64,000 nucleotides of DNA from Methanococcoides sp. LMO-2 (GCF_038432375.1 NZ_JBCAUS010000002.1:434001-498000), one strand, 5' to 3'; shown: positions 32,388-41,572, counted from the stretch's first letter. The notes: generated from the letters alone by a model not told the origin. A program made the numbers and translations.

Positions 32388-34910
32388 ATGGACCAATTCA
32401 TTGAGATAAAAGGAGCAAAAGAGCACAATCTAAAGAATGTGTCAGCTAAGATACCTAAGAATAAACTGGTTGTTTTAGCTGGTCCATCTGGTTCTGGGAA
32501 GTCGACTTTTGCCATGGATATATTGCAAAGAGAGTGTCAGCGGCAGTATATGGAATCAATGGGATTGGTTACCGATGGCATGAGTAAACCAAAAGTTGAT
32601 GAGATCATAGGATTGTCACCTTCTATTGCCATTAGCCAGAGGTTAACAAACAGAAGTCCCAGATCAACCGTAGGAACATCAACAGAAATACTCACTTATT
32701 TGAGAGTATTATATGCAAAGTTAGGGGAAAGACCATGCCCAAACTGTGGTCATATTGTAAAACCAGTATTTCAGGATGATTCGGACTTCGAGGTTGAGAT
32801 TGAAGATCTGGATGATCAGCACTCTGATGAGGATTTCCAGGATGGAGAGTTTGTTGCATGTAACAACTGTCATACAAAGCTCCCAAAATTGAAAATGGCT
32901 AGCTTTTCCTTTAACAAACCAGATGGATTTTGTCCAACCTGTTCAGGTTTAGGTGTAGTTAGTACAATTGACTTGACACCTATTTTAGATAAGAACCTGT
33001 CAATAAAAGAAGGTGCTGTAAAGTTATGGGGAGATATCTTTGGAGAACATTATTCCAAGGTGTTTGAAACGGCAGGGAAACACTATGGAATAAAGCTGGA
33101 TGCTTCAAAACCAGTAAAAGATTTCAATGAAATTGAACGATTGGTCTTTTATCATGGAGTTGAAAGTGAAGAGTTCAAGAAACTTTATCCAGACAAGAAA
33201 ACTCCGAAAAGGGTCATGGATGGTAAATTTGAAGGCATAATTACCTTCATGAAAAAGAAATCTGCTGACAATATCCAGAAAGGCATCTCCAACAAAAAGA
33301 TAGGAGCCTGCTTTAAGATGCAGGAATGTAGTGACTGTGAAGGAACTCGCCTTCGTAAGGAAAGCAGGGAAGTAACACTGAACAACAGATCTATTGTTGA
33401 ATTATCGAACTATACGATTAAAGAGCTTCTGGAGTGGACAGATAGCATACCTGCGAACTTAACTGAAGAAAGTCTGATCATCGCAAAACCAGTACTTTTC
33501 GATATAAGAAAAAGAATCCTGGGTTTAGTGAACATCGGATTAGATTACCTGACAATTGGCAGAGCCATGACAACGTTATCCGGAGGAGAAGCTCAAAGAC
33601 TAAGGCTGGCCTCCCTACTGGATTCTGGGTTAACTGGCGTGTTATATGTTTTAGATGAACCAACCACCGGACTTCATCCAAAGGACGTGGATAAACTAAT
33701 TCATTCTTTGAAGAAATTAAGGGATCTTGGTAATACAGTACTTGTTATAGAGCATGACCTTGATTTCATAAAAGAAGCTGATCATGTGATTGATTTTGGT
33801 CCTGAGTCGGGTATTGAAGGAGGTCAAATTATAGCAGAAGGAACACCTGAAGAGATTAAAAATAATCCGACTTCAATTACTGGTAACTATTTAAATGCAA
33901 AGAACAGGTTAGTGAATGAAAATAAAGCATCAGTAAGAGATAAAATAAGTATTTTTAACGCTTACGAGCATAACTTAAAGAATGTAGATGTTTTCATTCC
34001 ATTAAAGGAATTAGTCTGTTTCACAGGAGTTTCCGGTTCTGGTAAATCAACGTTGGTTTTTGATGTTCTGAATAACTGGATCATGAAGGAAAAAGTAAAG
34101 TGTGAAAAGATAGATGGACTTGGAAAAATTAGCAGGGTTATTAAAGTTGATCAAAAACCAATAGGAAGAGCTTCAAGATCAAATGTAGCTACTTACACCG
34201 ATATTTTCACACCGATCAGAACACTTTTTTCAGGACTGGATGATGCAAAAAAGAGAAACTTGCATAAAAAGCACTTCTCCTTCAATATAAAAGGTGGAAG
34301 ATGTGAGAAATGTTTCGGGCTGGGAGTGATCAACTTAGACATGCATTTTCTCCCGGATACTGATGTTCCTTGTCCGGTTTGTCATGGTAAGAGGTTCAAG
34401 AAAGACGTATTACAAGTTAAATATAAAGGATACAGCATCTCGGATATTTTGAACAGATCAATTGATGAAAATATTGAGATATTCAAATCTAAACCAGCTA
34501 TTCATAATAAGTTAATGACGCTTAAAGAAGTCGGACTTGGATATTTAGAATTAGGACAATCAACAAGTACATTATCCGGAGGAGAGTGCCAAAGGATAAA
34601 ACTATCCAAAGAGTTGGGAAAAACTAGTGATGAGAATACGTTGTTCTTATTAGATGAACCAACATCAGGATTACATCCACGTGATATTGACAAATTAATC
34701 AGGTTACTCAAGAGAATTGTTAGAGAAGGGAATACAGTTCTAATTATTGAACACTCTTTAGAAATGGTATCCAATGCCGATTGGATCATTGATTTGGGCC
34801 CTCAAGGTGGAAGTGATGGAGGTCAGATTATTTTTGAAGGAACGCCTATGGATATAATGGAATGTGAAGCATCCTATACGGGTAAATATCTAAAGTCCTT
34901 TCTGAATTAA
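32388..34910 (+). CDS. UvrA paralogue (excinuclease ABC subunit A-like ATPase)
   Basis: An 840-residue protein with two ABC ATPase modules: Walker A GPSGSGKST (about residue 32) with signature LSGGEAQRLRLASLL, and Walker A GVSGSGKST (about 549) with signature LSGGECQRIKLSKEL. Zinc-binding CPNCG...CNNC, CPTC, CSDC and CEKC...CPVC pairs are present. It is about 100 residues shorter than UvrA, consistent with UvrA2-type paralogues that protect against DNA-binding drugs, and no uvrB or uvrC is nearby. Frequent TTA, ATA and AGA codons make it more AT-rich than its neighbours, suggesting acquisition from bacteria. Confidence 0.85.
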   Translation: MDQFIEIKGAKEHNLKNVSAKIPKNKLVVLAGPSGSGKSTFAMDILQRECQRQYMESMGLVTDGMSKPKVDEIIGLSPSIAISQRLTNRSPRSTVGTSTEILTYLRVLYAKLGERPCPNCGHIVKPVFQDDSDFEVEIEDLDDQHSDEDFQDGEFVACNNCHTKLPKLKMASFSFNKPDGFCPTCSGLGVVSTIDLTPILDKNLSIKEGAVKLWGDIFGEHYSKVFETAGKHYGIKLDASKPVKDFNEIERLVFYHGVESEEFKKLYPDKKTPKRVMDGKFEGIITFMKKKSADNIQKGISNKKIGACFKMQECSDCEGTRLRKESREVTLNNRSIVELSNYTIKELLEWTDSIPANLTEESLIIAKPVLFDIRKRILGLVNIGLDYLTIGRAMTTLSGGEAQRLRLASLLDSGLTGVLYVLDEPTTGLHPKDVDKLIHSLKKLRDLGNTVLVIEHDLDFIKEADHVIDFGPESGIEGGQIIAEGTPEEIKNNPTSITGNYLNAKNRLVNENKASVRDKISIFNAYEHNLKNVDVFIPLKELVCFTGVSGSGKSTLVFDVLNNWIMKEKVKCEKIDGLGKISRVIKVDQKPIGRASRSNVATYTDIFTPIRTLFSGLDDAKKRNLHKKHFSFNIKGGRCEKCFGLGVINLDMHFLPDTDVPCPVCHGKRFKKDVLQVKYKGYSISDILNRSIDENIEIFKSKPAIHNKLMTLKEVGLGYLELGQSTSTLSGGECQRIKLSKELGKTSDENTLFLLDEPTSGLHPRDIDKLIRLLKRIVREGNTVLIIEHSLEMVSNADWIIDLGPQGGSDGGQIIFEGTPMDIMECEASYTGKYLKSFLN

Positions 34911-35042
34911 GGGCAAAGTCTCAGATATAATTGATACAAGGAATTCAATTAGATTCTATATTATTTCTTTTTAATTTAGTTGATAAAGCATAAAGTTTCA
35001 ATTTTTGATATGGTCAGCAAATAAAAGAAAAATAGACATCGA

Positions 35043-35741
35043 TCAACTAATGAAACCTTCCTCTTTCAAACTGACATATCTCCCATCCCCAATGATCACA
35101 TGATCAAGCACATTGATCCCGAGGATCTTCCCACCCTCAACAAGCTTTTCAGTAACAGCGATATCCTCCCTGCTTGGTGCAGGATCACCGGATGGGTGGT
35201 TGTGTGTTAATATGACCGATGCCGAGGACTCCATCAGTGCAGACTTGAATACCTCGCGAGGGTGTACAATGTTCGCGTTCAGGCTGCCAATGGACACCAC
35301 CTCTTCGCGCAGTATCTGGTTCTTGGTATCAAGATAAAGAGCAGTGAGTACCTCTTTCTTGACCTCCCTGTGTTTAGAATAAAGTAAAGAATAGACATCT
35401 CCGGCAGACCTTATCTTCCTTTTCGGGTCGTCAATGAAGATCTCCAGCTTTCTTGCAAGCTCAAAGACAGCAGCTATCTGCGTGGCCTTTGCAGGACCGA
35501 CACCGCGTATCTTTGTGAGCTGGCTGATGTTTGCCTGACTGAGCTGCTTCAGGTTGTATTCAGAAAGGATGCGTGAGCACATGTGCAGTACGTTCTCATC
35601 CTTTGAGCCTGTACGGAGGATGATCGATAATAGTTCTGCATTGGACAGAGAACCAGGACCGTGTTTTAGCAGGCGTTCCCTGGGACGTTCCTCTTCAGGC
35701 ATATCATGTATTCGCACTTTGTGGTCAGGCATGGATGGCAA
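35043..35741 (-). CDS. radC: RadC-like JAB/MPN domain protein
   Basis: A 232-residue RadC-family protein. An N-terminal helix-hairpin-helix region (LSNAELLSIILRTG, KIRGVGPAKATQIAAVFELARK in two blocks) is followed by a JAB1/MPN metalloprotease-type domain with the HxHPSGDPxPSxxD signature (ILTHNHPSGDPAPSRED, about residue 180). The domain resembles zinc hydrolases, but the cellular role of RadC is unsettled; an early DNA repair assignment was later questioned. The likely start is ATG 35741 or, dropping three residues, ATG 35732. Divergent from the mobB-moaE gene. Confidence 0.87.
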   Translation of the reverse strand: MPSMPDHKVRIHDMPEEERPRERLLKHGPGSLSNAELLSIILRTGSKDENVLHMCSRILSEYNLKQLSQANISQLTKIRGVGPAKATQIAAVFELARKLEIFIDDPKRKIRSAGDVYSLLYSKHREVKKEVLTALYLDTKNQILREEVVSIGSLNANIVHPREVFKSALMESSASVILTHNHPSGDPAPSREDIAVTEKLVEGGKILGINVLDHVIIGDGRYVSLKEEGFIS

Positions 35742-35888
35742 TAATAGTGTAGATTAATATAAACCAGTCGAAATTTAAGTTGTTGGATTATATTTTTATA
35801 AGGAACATCATATTTCGCTTTACTATACATTGCCAGTTTTCGTCTTATTTTCATCACCCATTCCCTTCAACTCTTCTAATCCAACGTC

Positions 35889-35897
35889 CTTATATAC
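35889..35897 (+). promoter_or_regulatory. TATA box for the mobB-moaE gene
   Basis: CTTATATAC, about 28 bases before the ATG at 35921, predicting a leaderless or nearly leaderless message. Confidence 0.5.
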
Positions 35898-35920
35898 TGA
35901 GCTGAAAATACAGAAAGACC

Positions 35921-36745
35921 ATGAAAGTCATCTCAGTAATAGGCTACAAGAACACAGGAAAGACCACCCTTGTTACAAAACTGGTACAGGAACTTTCAAA
36001 GCACGGGCGTGTGGGAACGGCCAAGATGATGACCGACCACCGGCTGGACAATCCGAATGCAGACACTGGCAAGCATTTCGATGCCGGTGCTGACATGGTC
36101 ACAGCAGTCACAAACAGCGAACTTGTTACCATCCAGCGTGACCCTTCTGTTGAGAAGGCCATCGATGCTCTTGCAGATGCAGGCATGGATTTTGCTGTGA
36201 TCGAGGGTGCAAAGGACAAGCCTATTGCGAAAATAGTACTGGGAGACATGGAAGAGGGTGTCCTGAATGTGGTTGCGAAGCTTCCTGCAAGATCTGACTG
36301 GGACCTTGGGGAACTTGTGGACATTATCAAAGAGCAACCAGACCATGTGACACTGGACCTGCTTCTCAAGCAGATTAAAGAAACTCCCGGAATCGAGAAG
36401 GTAGGCGGTATAGGAAGTTTTACCGGTATAGTCCGTGTGGACAATGAGGAGTTCAGGACCAGTCAGCTCGAGTTTGAGAGTTACAAAACGGCTGCTGATG
36501 CAAGTATCCAGAAGATACGTGAAGAGATCATGCAGCAGGAAGGCATTATTGATGTGCTGATACACCACAAGGTCGGTACTATAAAGCCTCTGGAAGATAT
36601 CGTGTACATCGTTGTGGCAGCAGGCCACAGGCAGCAGCTATTCCCGGCACTTGCCGAGACACTTGAGAGAGTTAAGTCAGAAGTACCGATCTGGAAGAAA
36701 GAGATCACCGTTGACGGTAACTTCTGGGTACATGACCATGCCTGA
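35921..36745 (+). CDS. MobB-MoaE fusion protein for molybdopterin synthesis
   Basis: A 274-residue fusion. The N-terminal half is a MobB-type P-loop GTPase (VIGYKNTGKTTLVTKLV, residues 6-22; DHRLDNPNADTGKHFDAGAD), which assists attachment of GMP to molybdopterin. The C-terminal half is MoaE, the large subunit of molybdopterin synthase, with GGIGSFTGIVR, then IHHKVGTIKPLEDIVYIVVA and the terminal IWKKEI lysine motif that helps bind precursor Z. Combining both steps in one chain couples pterin thiolation with nucleotide attachment. The methanogen needs this for molybdenum or tungsten formylmethanofuran dehydrogenase. A ubiquitin-like sulfur carrier of MoaD type lies 5 kb downstream. Confidence 0.85.
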   Translation: MKVISVIGYKNTGKTTLVTKLVQELSKHGRVGTAKMMTDHRLDNPNADTGKHFDAGADMVTAVTNSELVTIQRDPSVEKAIDALADAGMDFAVIEGAKDKPIAKIVLGDMEEGVLNVVAKLPARSDWDLGELVDIIKEQPDHVTLDLLLKQIKETPGIEKVGGIGSFTGIVRVDNEEFRTSQLEFESYKTAADASIQKIREEIMQQEGIIDVLIHHKVGTIKPLEDIVYIVVAAGHRQQLFPALAETLERVKSEVPIWKKEITVDGNFWVHDHA

Positions 36746-36993
36746 ACTGTCCTGCAGTTCAGCGCATTCACACATATTTTACATGTAAATTAATTATAAT
36801 TCCCGCTTTCTAGACCATTTTCTACTTATACAACTTCATCTTACAGCGAGTGCCGTATAATTCTGCACATTGATGTAAAAATGTGTCCAATAACTTCCAT
36901 AATATACTTAGTTCAGACGAAACATTAAAGTATGACTCGTGTTAACGATTGACATGATTTACACACTTTTCTAAAAAACACGTGGTGACAATT

Positions 36994-37110
36994 ATGTTAG
37001 GAATAGATGACCCGCAGATCTGGATCGCCTACGTTCTTTGCATTGTAAGCGCTCTTGGTTGTATGGTATATGGTCTTTTAAAATGGAATGAAGAGGAGGA
37101 AGAATACTAA
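36994..37110 (+). CDS. 38-residue symporter small accessory protein
   Basis: Short gene (MLGIDDPQIWIAYVLCIV... EEEEEY) with one membrane helix and an acidic C-terminus. It overlaps the symporter ATG by one base (TAATG), so it is made with it. Miniproteins with this MLGIDDPQIW start are a recognised accompaniment of sodium/solute symporters in methanogens and some bacteria (from memory). It probably stabilises or regulates the symporter in the membrane. Upstream, a TATA-like ATAATATAC (36900-36908) is the likely promoter for both genes. Confidence 0.7.
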   Translation: MLGIDDPQIWIAYVLCIVSALGCMVYGLLKWNEEEEEY

Positions 37111-38696
37111 TGGCAGTCAGTACCCCCCTCCTCGGAGTTGTTGTACTTATTTACCTGATGGTCGTTTTCTGGTGCGGATGGATCGCATACAAGCGTACCA
37201 AGGAAGTTGATGACTACATGTTGGCAGGAAGGAACGTGCATCCTGTCATTCTGGCCCTCTCTTACGGTGCTGCGTTCATCAGTACCTCGGCGATCGTAGG
37301 GTTTGGCGGTGCTGCCGCTGTCCTGGGAATGGGACTATTGTGGCTCGCTGTAATGAATATAGTTGTAGGAATATTCATTGCTTTTGTTCTCTTCGGATCA
37401 CGAACCAGGAGCATGGGAGTTAACCTTAAGGCAGTCACTTTCCCTGAGCTTCTGGGAAAGAGATACCAATCCCGCTTCATACAGGGTTTTTCCGGAGCAG
37501 TGATAGGTTTGTTCATGCCACTTTATGCAGGAATTGTCCTGATCGGTGGAGCACGATTTGTGGAAACCACACTGGGTATTAACTATGATATTGCAGTTCT
37601 TATCCTTGCGATCATTGTTGCAGCTTATGTAATTACAGGCGGATTACTTGCTGTCATGTACACAGATGCCCTGCAGGGAGGTCTGATGTTCATTGGTATG
37701 GCAATTCTGCTGGCTCTTACATACATTAAGCTCGGAGGTATTACTGAAGCTCACATGGCACTTACCAATATGGTAACTCTTGTACCCGATAGCCTGGTTG
37801 CAGGAGGACATACCGGTTGGACCTCCATGCCCGCGTTCGGCTCGCCTATCTGGTGGACACTTGTTTCAACACTGGTGCTTGGTGTGGGAATCGGTGTGCT
37901 TGCACAACCACAGCTTGCAGTGCGTTTCATGACAGTGAACAGCAAGAAATCACTCAACAGGGCAGTGTTTGTGGGTGGACCTTTCATCCTCATGATGACA
38001 GGTGTCGCTTTTGTCGTCGGTTCACTTTCCAACGTATATTTCTTCCAGACAGATGGCCTGATATCCATCGCTGCAGCCGGCGGAAACCAGGATCTTATCA
38101 TTCCTGAATACATCAACAACGCCATGCCTGACCTGTTCGTGATCATCTTTATGGTTACCCTGCTTGCAGCAGCAATGTCAACCATGAGCTCACAGTATCA
38201 CACAATGGGAAGTGCCATCGGTCATGACTTCTACCGCGAGTACCTTATGAAAGGCAATGCAGGACAGACAGTGACTATGACAAGAGTGGGAATTTTCGTT
38301 ACCATTATTGCAAGTGTAATACTCGCATACATCCTGCCTATCAGCATCATTGCAAGAGCAACAGCAATATTCTTCGGAATTTGTGCGGCAGCCTTCCTGC
38401 CCATGTATGCAGGTGCTCTTTTCTGGAAGAGGATGACACGTCAGGGAGCTATTGCAAGCCTTCTGGTCGGTACGTTCAGCAGCCTGTTCTGGCTGACATT
38501 CGTCCACGCAAAGGAGGCTGTACCACTGGGAATCTCACAGGCACTATTCGGTGTGGATACGATCCTGACAGGCACCTGGGTAGTTGTGGACCCGATACTG
38601 GTAGCCACCCCGCTTTCAGCAATTGTGGCCATTGTGGTCAGCCTTATGACAGAGCCTCCATCGGAGGAACATCTTGCGACCTGCTACAAAAAATAA
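37110..38696 (+). CDS. Sodium:solute symporter family protein
   Basis: A 528-residue secondary transporter of the SSS family with about 13 membrane helices. Features: KEVDDYMLAGRNVHPVILALSYGAAFIST in two blocks, with the sodium-site serine/threonine pair; VGFGGAAAVLGMG, TGGLLAVMYTDALQG, and MAAAMSTMSSQYHTMGSAIGHD-like helix-eight motif (LAAAMSTMSSQYHTMG). The solute is not certain; PanF-, acetate- or amino acid-type substrates are possible. Translation is coupled to the upstream 38-residue protein. A strong terminator follows at 38748. Confidence 0.88.
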   Translation: MAVSTPLLGVVVLIYLMVVFWCGWIAYKRTKEVDDYMLAGRNVHPVILALSYGAAFISTSAIVGFGGAAAVLGMGLLWLAVMNIVVGIFIAFVLFGSRTRSMGVNLKAVTFPELLGKRYQSRFIQGFSGAVIGLFMPLYAGIVLIGGARFVETTLGINYDIAVLILAIIVAAYVITGGLLAVMYTDALQGGLMFIGMAILLALTYIKLGGITEAHMALTNMVTLVPDSLVAGGHTGWTSMPAFGSPIWWTLVSTLVLGVGIGVLAQPQLAVRFMTVNSKKSLNRAVFVGGPFILMMTGVAFVVGSLSNVYFFQTDGLISIAAAGGNQDLIIPEYINNAMPDLFVIIFMVTLLAAAMSTMSSQYHTMGSAIGHDFYREYLMKGNAGQTVTMTRVGIFVTIIASVILAYILPISIIARATAIFFGICAAAFLPMYAGALFWKRMTRQGAIASLLVGTFSSLFWLTFVHAKEAVPLGISQALFGVDTILTGTWVVVDPILVATPLSAIVAIVVSLMTEPPSEEHLATCYKK

Positions 38697-39130
38697 AGAT
38701 AACAGACAGGATAGTTGACCAAAACGAAAGTTAACAAATGCTGAATTATGTGGATCTTAAGGTCCACATCTTTTTTAATTTTCTCTTTTTCCGGAAGAAG
38801 GATGTTTTAAGACAAAGAGCTGAAAGGCTTTATCCTGAAGCATTTGTTTTGAGATCCATTATTATGAAAGTCTTTATTGTGAAACCGAAGAAAATAACAA
38901 AATAAATAGCCAGAGCTATCCTGAAAAGCCGGATATTAGAATAGAATATCAGAATAAGATGAAAGGCAAAAGCCTATGACGGAAGCTTAGAGGGGATGTA
39001 TATGTATTAATAATAATTATTTCGACTTTTGCCTAATTAAAGTTCGATTACATCGAATATAAATGTATTGATTTTGTCTTTTTCGGCAACATCGAAAACC
39101 AGAAATAAGGTCCAGAACAAAAGTATAACT
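38697..39130. other. Intergenic region between symporter and DUF2117 genes
   Basis: 434 bases. The symporter terminator lies at 38748-38790, and a TATA-like GAATATAAATG (39055-39065) gives the promoter of the DUF2117 gene about 65 bases before its ATG. Between them I see AT-rich sequence with no gene. Confidence 0.5.
38748..38792 (+). terminator. Terminator after the symporter gene
   Basis: ATGTGGA (38748-38754), eight-base loop, TCCACAT (38763-38769), then CTTTTTTAATTTTCTCTTTTT. Confidence 0.75.
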
Positions 39131-40267
39131 ATGAATTTCGGTGTCGTGATCCATGGGCCTGAAGTGATCGATTCCGGTCATGCAAAGCTGATACTTGAGC
39201 TGTTCTCCAGATTTGGCGACGTCACTGCAAAACTTGGCGGTGCCATGGGAAAGATCGCTGTCATTGATGCACACATGGAAGATCTCATAGATATCAATGA
39301 AAGCCTGAAGCCCAGTGCTGCAATAGATTCCCTTCTTGATACCTGTGATGCTGTCTGCCTGCTAAATCACGGGAAGACAGCAGAGAACGGGCTTGAATTT
39401 GGCAGCATTGTAATGTCCAGGCTGACGGACAGGAACAGTATTCCCCTGATCCAGATAGAAAGCCCGGGCTGTGATGACGGATGTATTGTCTACTGGAACG
39501 ACAAAGGACAGGATCTTGCAAAACGAATTGGAGACCTTCTCAGGATGCCGTTCAATGAAGGATATGACCACGGGGATGTTCGTATCTCAACAGAAGGTAC
39601 AAAGACATTCAGGAAGATCCATGGGGTCCACCCGGACGAGCTTATAATGATAGATGGATTCGTTATTGGCAAAGCCACATCCGAAGACGTGTCAATTGTA
39701 GTGGAAAACGGTTTTGTGACAGGACTCGAAGGTGGCATCATAAAAGAGCACGGTCTTGAGAAACTGCACATGTATGAAGCAAGGGAACCACTTGATATCA
39801 GGACAGCCTGGGTCAAGACAGGTGCCATAAGACGCACACAGAGCCAGGGTCCCGGCATTCGTCCGGGAAAATGCCACACAATGATACATGAAAGCAATTC
39901 ATCATGCATGACAGCTTTGATAGACCATATTGCAGAGCGAACCATTGAACTGGCCGAAGGCTGCAACTGTGCGATCACTGTTGGAGATGACACTACCGCA
40001 ATAGCTGCAGACATTCTTTACAGGTTACACATCCCCGTAATTGGAATCACAGACGGCGATCCGGATGGTTTCTCACATACTGTACATTTCTATCCGGGAT
40101 CAATCGTCATGCAGCTTGACCCGGGATGGGATGATGTCATTGGAAAGATCATAAAGAAAGAACTGTTCAATGAGAAAGACCGGACAAAATTTAATAATTT
40201 TGAGGAAATGAAAAATAGTGTCCAGGAAATTATCGGGGAAAAACTGGTGTCACTGATTGTTTACTGA
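39131..40267 (+). CDS. DUF2117 family protein
   Basis: A 378-residue soluble protein of an archaeal family without known activity. The N-terminus MNFGVVIHGPEVIDSGHAK, then VTAKLGGAMGKIAVIDA, DAVCLLNHGKTAENGLEFG and the C-terminal GVTDGDPDG-like block (IGITDGDPDGFSHTVHF) are family features; the last resembles toprim or nucleotide-binding loops. RRTQSQGPGIRPGKCHTM is strongly conserved-looking. A TTG at 39068 gives a longer frame, but ATG 39131 starts the recognisable domain. It has its own TATA box and stands between the symporter and a winged-helix gene. Confidence 0.7.
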   Translation: MNFGVVIHGPEVIDSGHAKLILELFSRFGDVTAKLGGAMGKIAVIDAHMEDLIDINESLKPSAAIDSLLDTCDAVCLLNHGKTAENGLEFGSIVMSRLTDRNSIPLIQIESPGCDDGCIVYWNDKGQDLAKRIGDLLRMPFNEGYDHGDVRISTEGTKTFRKIHGVHPDELIMIDGFVIGKATSEDVSIVVENGFVTGLEGGIIKEHGLEKLHMYEAREPLDIRTAWVKTGAIRRTQSQGPGIRPGKCHTMIHESNSSCMTALIDHIAERTIELAEGCNCAITVGDDTTAIAADILYRLHIPVIGITDGDPDGFSHTVHFYPGSIVMQLDPGWDDVIGKIIKKELFNEKDRTKFNNFEEMKNSVQEIIGEKLVSLIVY

Positions 40268-40406
40268 AATGATTGTTTACTATATGTCTGTTGAAGGTGC
40301 TCTTGCTGTTAAAGTTCATAATCCAATTATTAGTCTTGCCTGAAATCTCCATTAATTTATAATATATATAAATATATTCATATTTTCCGATTTCGTCACA
40401 CACAGT

Positions 40407-40416
40407 TTAAATATAA
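40407..40416 (+). promoter_or_regulatory. TATA box for the winged-helix regulator
   Basis: TTAAATATAA within a long AT-rich tract, about 56-65 bases before ATG 40472. Confidence 0.4.
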
Positions 40417-40471
40417 TAATTAACAATCTTTAATTGGGGGTAGAAAATACTCTATAGTATTTGGTACGGTG

Positions 40472-40852
40472 ATGGACATGATCAGCTTTGGTGGAAAGCA
40501 ATCAGATGAGTCCAGCGAGGAAATCGTTGAGTCACTCAAAAGTCTGGGAATGACAAGAAATCTTGCAACGACCATTGCATATCTATCGAATGTGAAAGAA
40601 GCCTCATCACAGGAGATAGAGATGAACACCGGTCTTCGTCAGCCCGAAGTCAGTGTGGCAATGAGAGCAATGAGAGAGCACTCGTGGATCTCGGTCCATA
40701 ATAAAAAGGTGACCGGCAAAGGAAGGCCTACAAAGATCTATTCTTTAACAACGCCTTTTGAGAAGATCATCAAACATTATGAACAAAAGATCCATGAAGA
40801 GAATGAAGCAAGGATGCTTATAATCAACAAACTCAAAAGTCTTTCAACATAA
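40472..40852 (+). CDS. Winged-helix transcriptional regulator
   Basis: A 126-residue protein with a MarR/TrmB-like winged helix: EIVESLKSLGMTRNLATTIAYLS, then SSQEIEMNTGLRQPEVSVAMRAM as helix-turn-helix and a wing with KKVTGKGRPTKIYSLT; a C-terminal helix (EKIIKHYEQKIHEENEARM) probably dimerises. (The longer motifs are family blocks read together.) The GKGRPxKIY wing is common in archaeal regulators of this group. Target genes are unknown. ATG 40472 was chosen over the overlapping GTG 40469. A terminator follows. Confidence 0.75.
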   Translation: MDMISFGGKQSDESSEEIVESLKSLGMTRNLATTIAYLSNVKEASSQEIEMNTGLRQPEVSVAMRAMREHSWISVHNKKVTGKGRPTKIYSLTTPFEKIIKHYEQKIHEENEARMLIINKLKSLST

Positions 40853-40856
40853 GAAT

Positions 40857-40884
40857 ACCCGGAATTTTTTATCCGGGTTCTTTT
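40857..40884 (+). terminator. Terminator after the winged-helix gene
   Basis: ACCCGGA (40857-40863), eight-base loop, TCCGGGT (40872-40878), followed by TCTTTT. Confidence 0.65.
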
Positions 40885-41179
40885 GCAAGGCTTATTTGTT
40901 GATAGTAAGCAGAAAGTTTCAAAGCAGCTCTGCTATTGTGCTTTAAAACAATAGAACTGTTTCTTTAAAGGAGTAGAGCTCACTGTTCTGGCTAGTAACC
41001 ATGATAGCTCATACTAAATTGTAACAGCTATTCTGGACAGATATTTTAGAAATCAGTTGTAGACAAATTATAAGTCAATAAGATCAGGCTATAAACATCC
41101 GGCATAAGTATAAGCTATAAACATCGAATACAAGAATTAATTAAAGAAATTTAGCGATCAGGACAGATCCAAACCCGGA
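40879..41179. other. AT-rich spacer with a 12-bp direct repeat
   Basis: About 300 gene-free bases. GCTATAAACATC occurs at 41088-41099 and again at 41114-41125, 26 bases apart. No frame, tRNA or known RNA was recognised. Confidence 0.4.
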
Positions 41180-41392
41180 TCAACCGCCTGATATCGCCTT
41201 AAGGATCGTTAGTGTGCCGGGTTCGACTGTTCCATCGACGGGAACAGCCTGACCGTTGTTCAATAAAATAACTATCTCCTGATTAATATCAAGTGTTTCC
41301 AGAAGATCCTCATAGGTAGAACCTTCGGGAACATCCATGATCTGGCCATCAGGACTCTCAGGATATATCTTTACTTCTACTTGCGGACTCAA
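41180..41392 (-). CDS. MoaD/ThiS-like ubiquitin-fold sulfur carrier (SAMP-like)
   Basis: A 70-residue beta-grasp protein ending in ISGG, the di-glycine tail that is adenylated and thiolated in MoaD/ThiS and conjugated to proteins in archaeal SAMPs. LNNGQAVPVDGTVEPGTLTIL is the family C-terminal block. TTG 41392 starts it and overlaps the TGA of an upstream 41-residue gene (TTGA), so the two are coupled. It could supply sulfur to molybdopterin with the MobB-MoaE protein encoded upstream, or act in tRNA thiolation or protein tagging; the sequence does not decide. Confidence 0.78.
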   Translation of the reverse strand: MSPQVEVKIYPESPDGQIMDVPEGSTYEDLLETLDINQEIVILLNNGQAVPVDGTVEPGTLTILKAISGG

Positions 41393-41514
41393 TCTAGTAG
41401 TTCACCGCCTTCTCCCTTGAGATCTTCGAGGTTTTCGTGTATTAATTTGTCTTCCAGAATTTCGATCTTCTTTTCACCCTTACGTTCTGACTCGCGTTTA
41501 TGGTACTTTGACAT
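41389..41514 (-). CDS. 41-residue charged protein coupled to the ubiquitin-like gene
   Basis: Short leftward gene from ATG 41514 with GAGGTGA nine bases upstream. The protein (MSKYHKRESERKGEKK... GEGGELLD) is very rich in lysine and glutamate, probably one charged helix, and not membrane-bound. No family was recognised. Its stop overlaps the start of the MoaD/ThiS-like gene by four bases, which is the main evidence that it is real and works with that protein. Confidence 0.5.
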   Translation of the reverse strand: MSKYHKRESERKGEKKIEILEDKLIHENLEDLKGEGGELLD

Positions 41515-41572
41515 ACATTTTCACCTCATTAATTAACTGGGTTCGTATAGTTATTAATCCTTTCGAAGAAGG

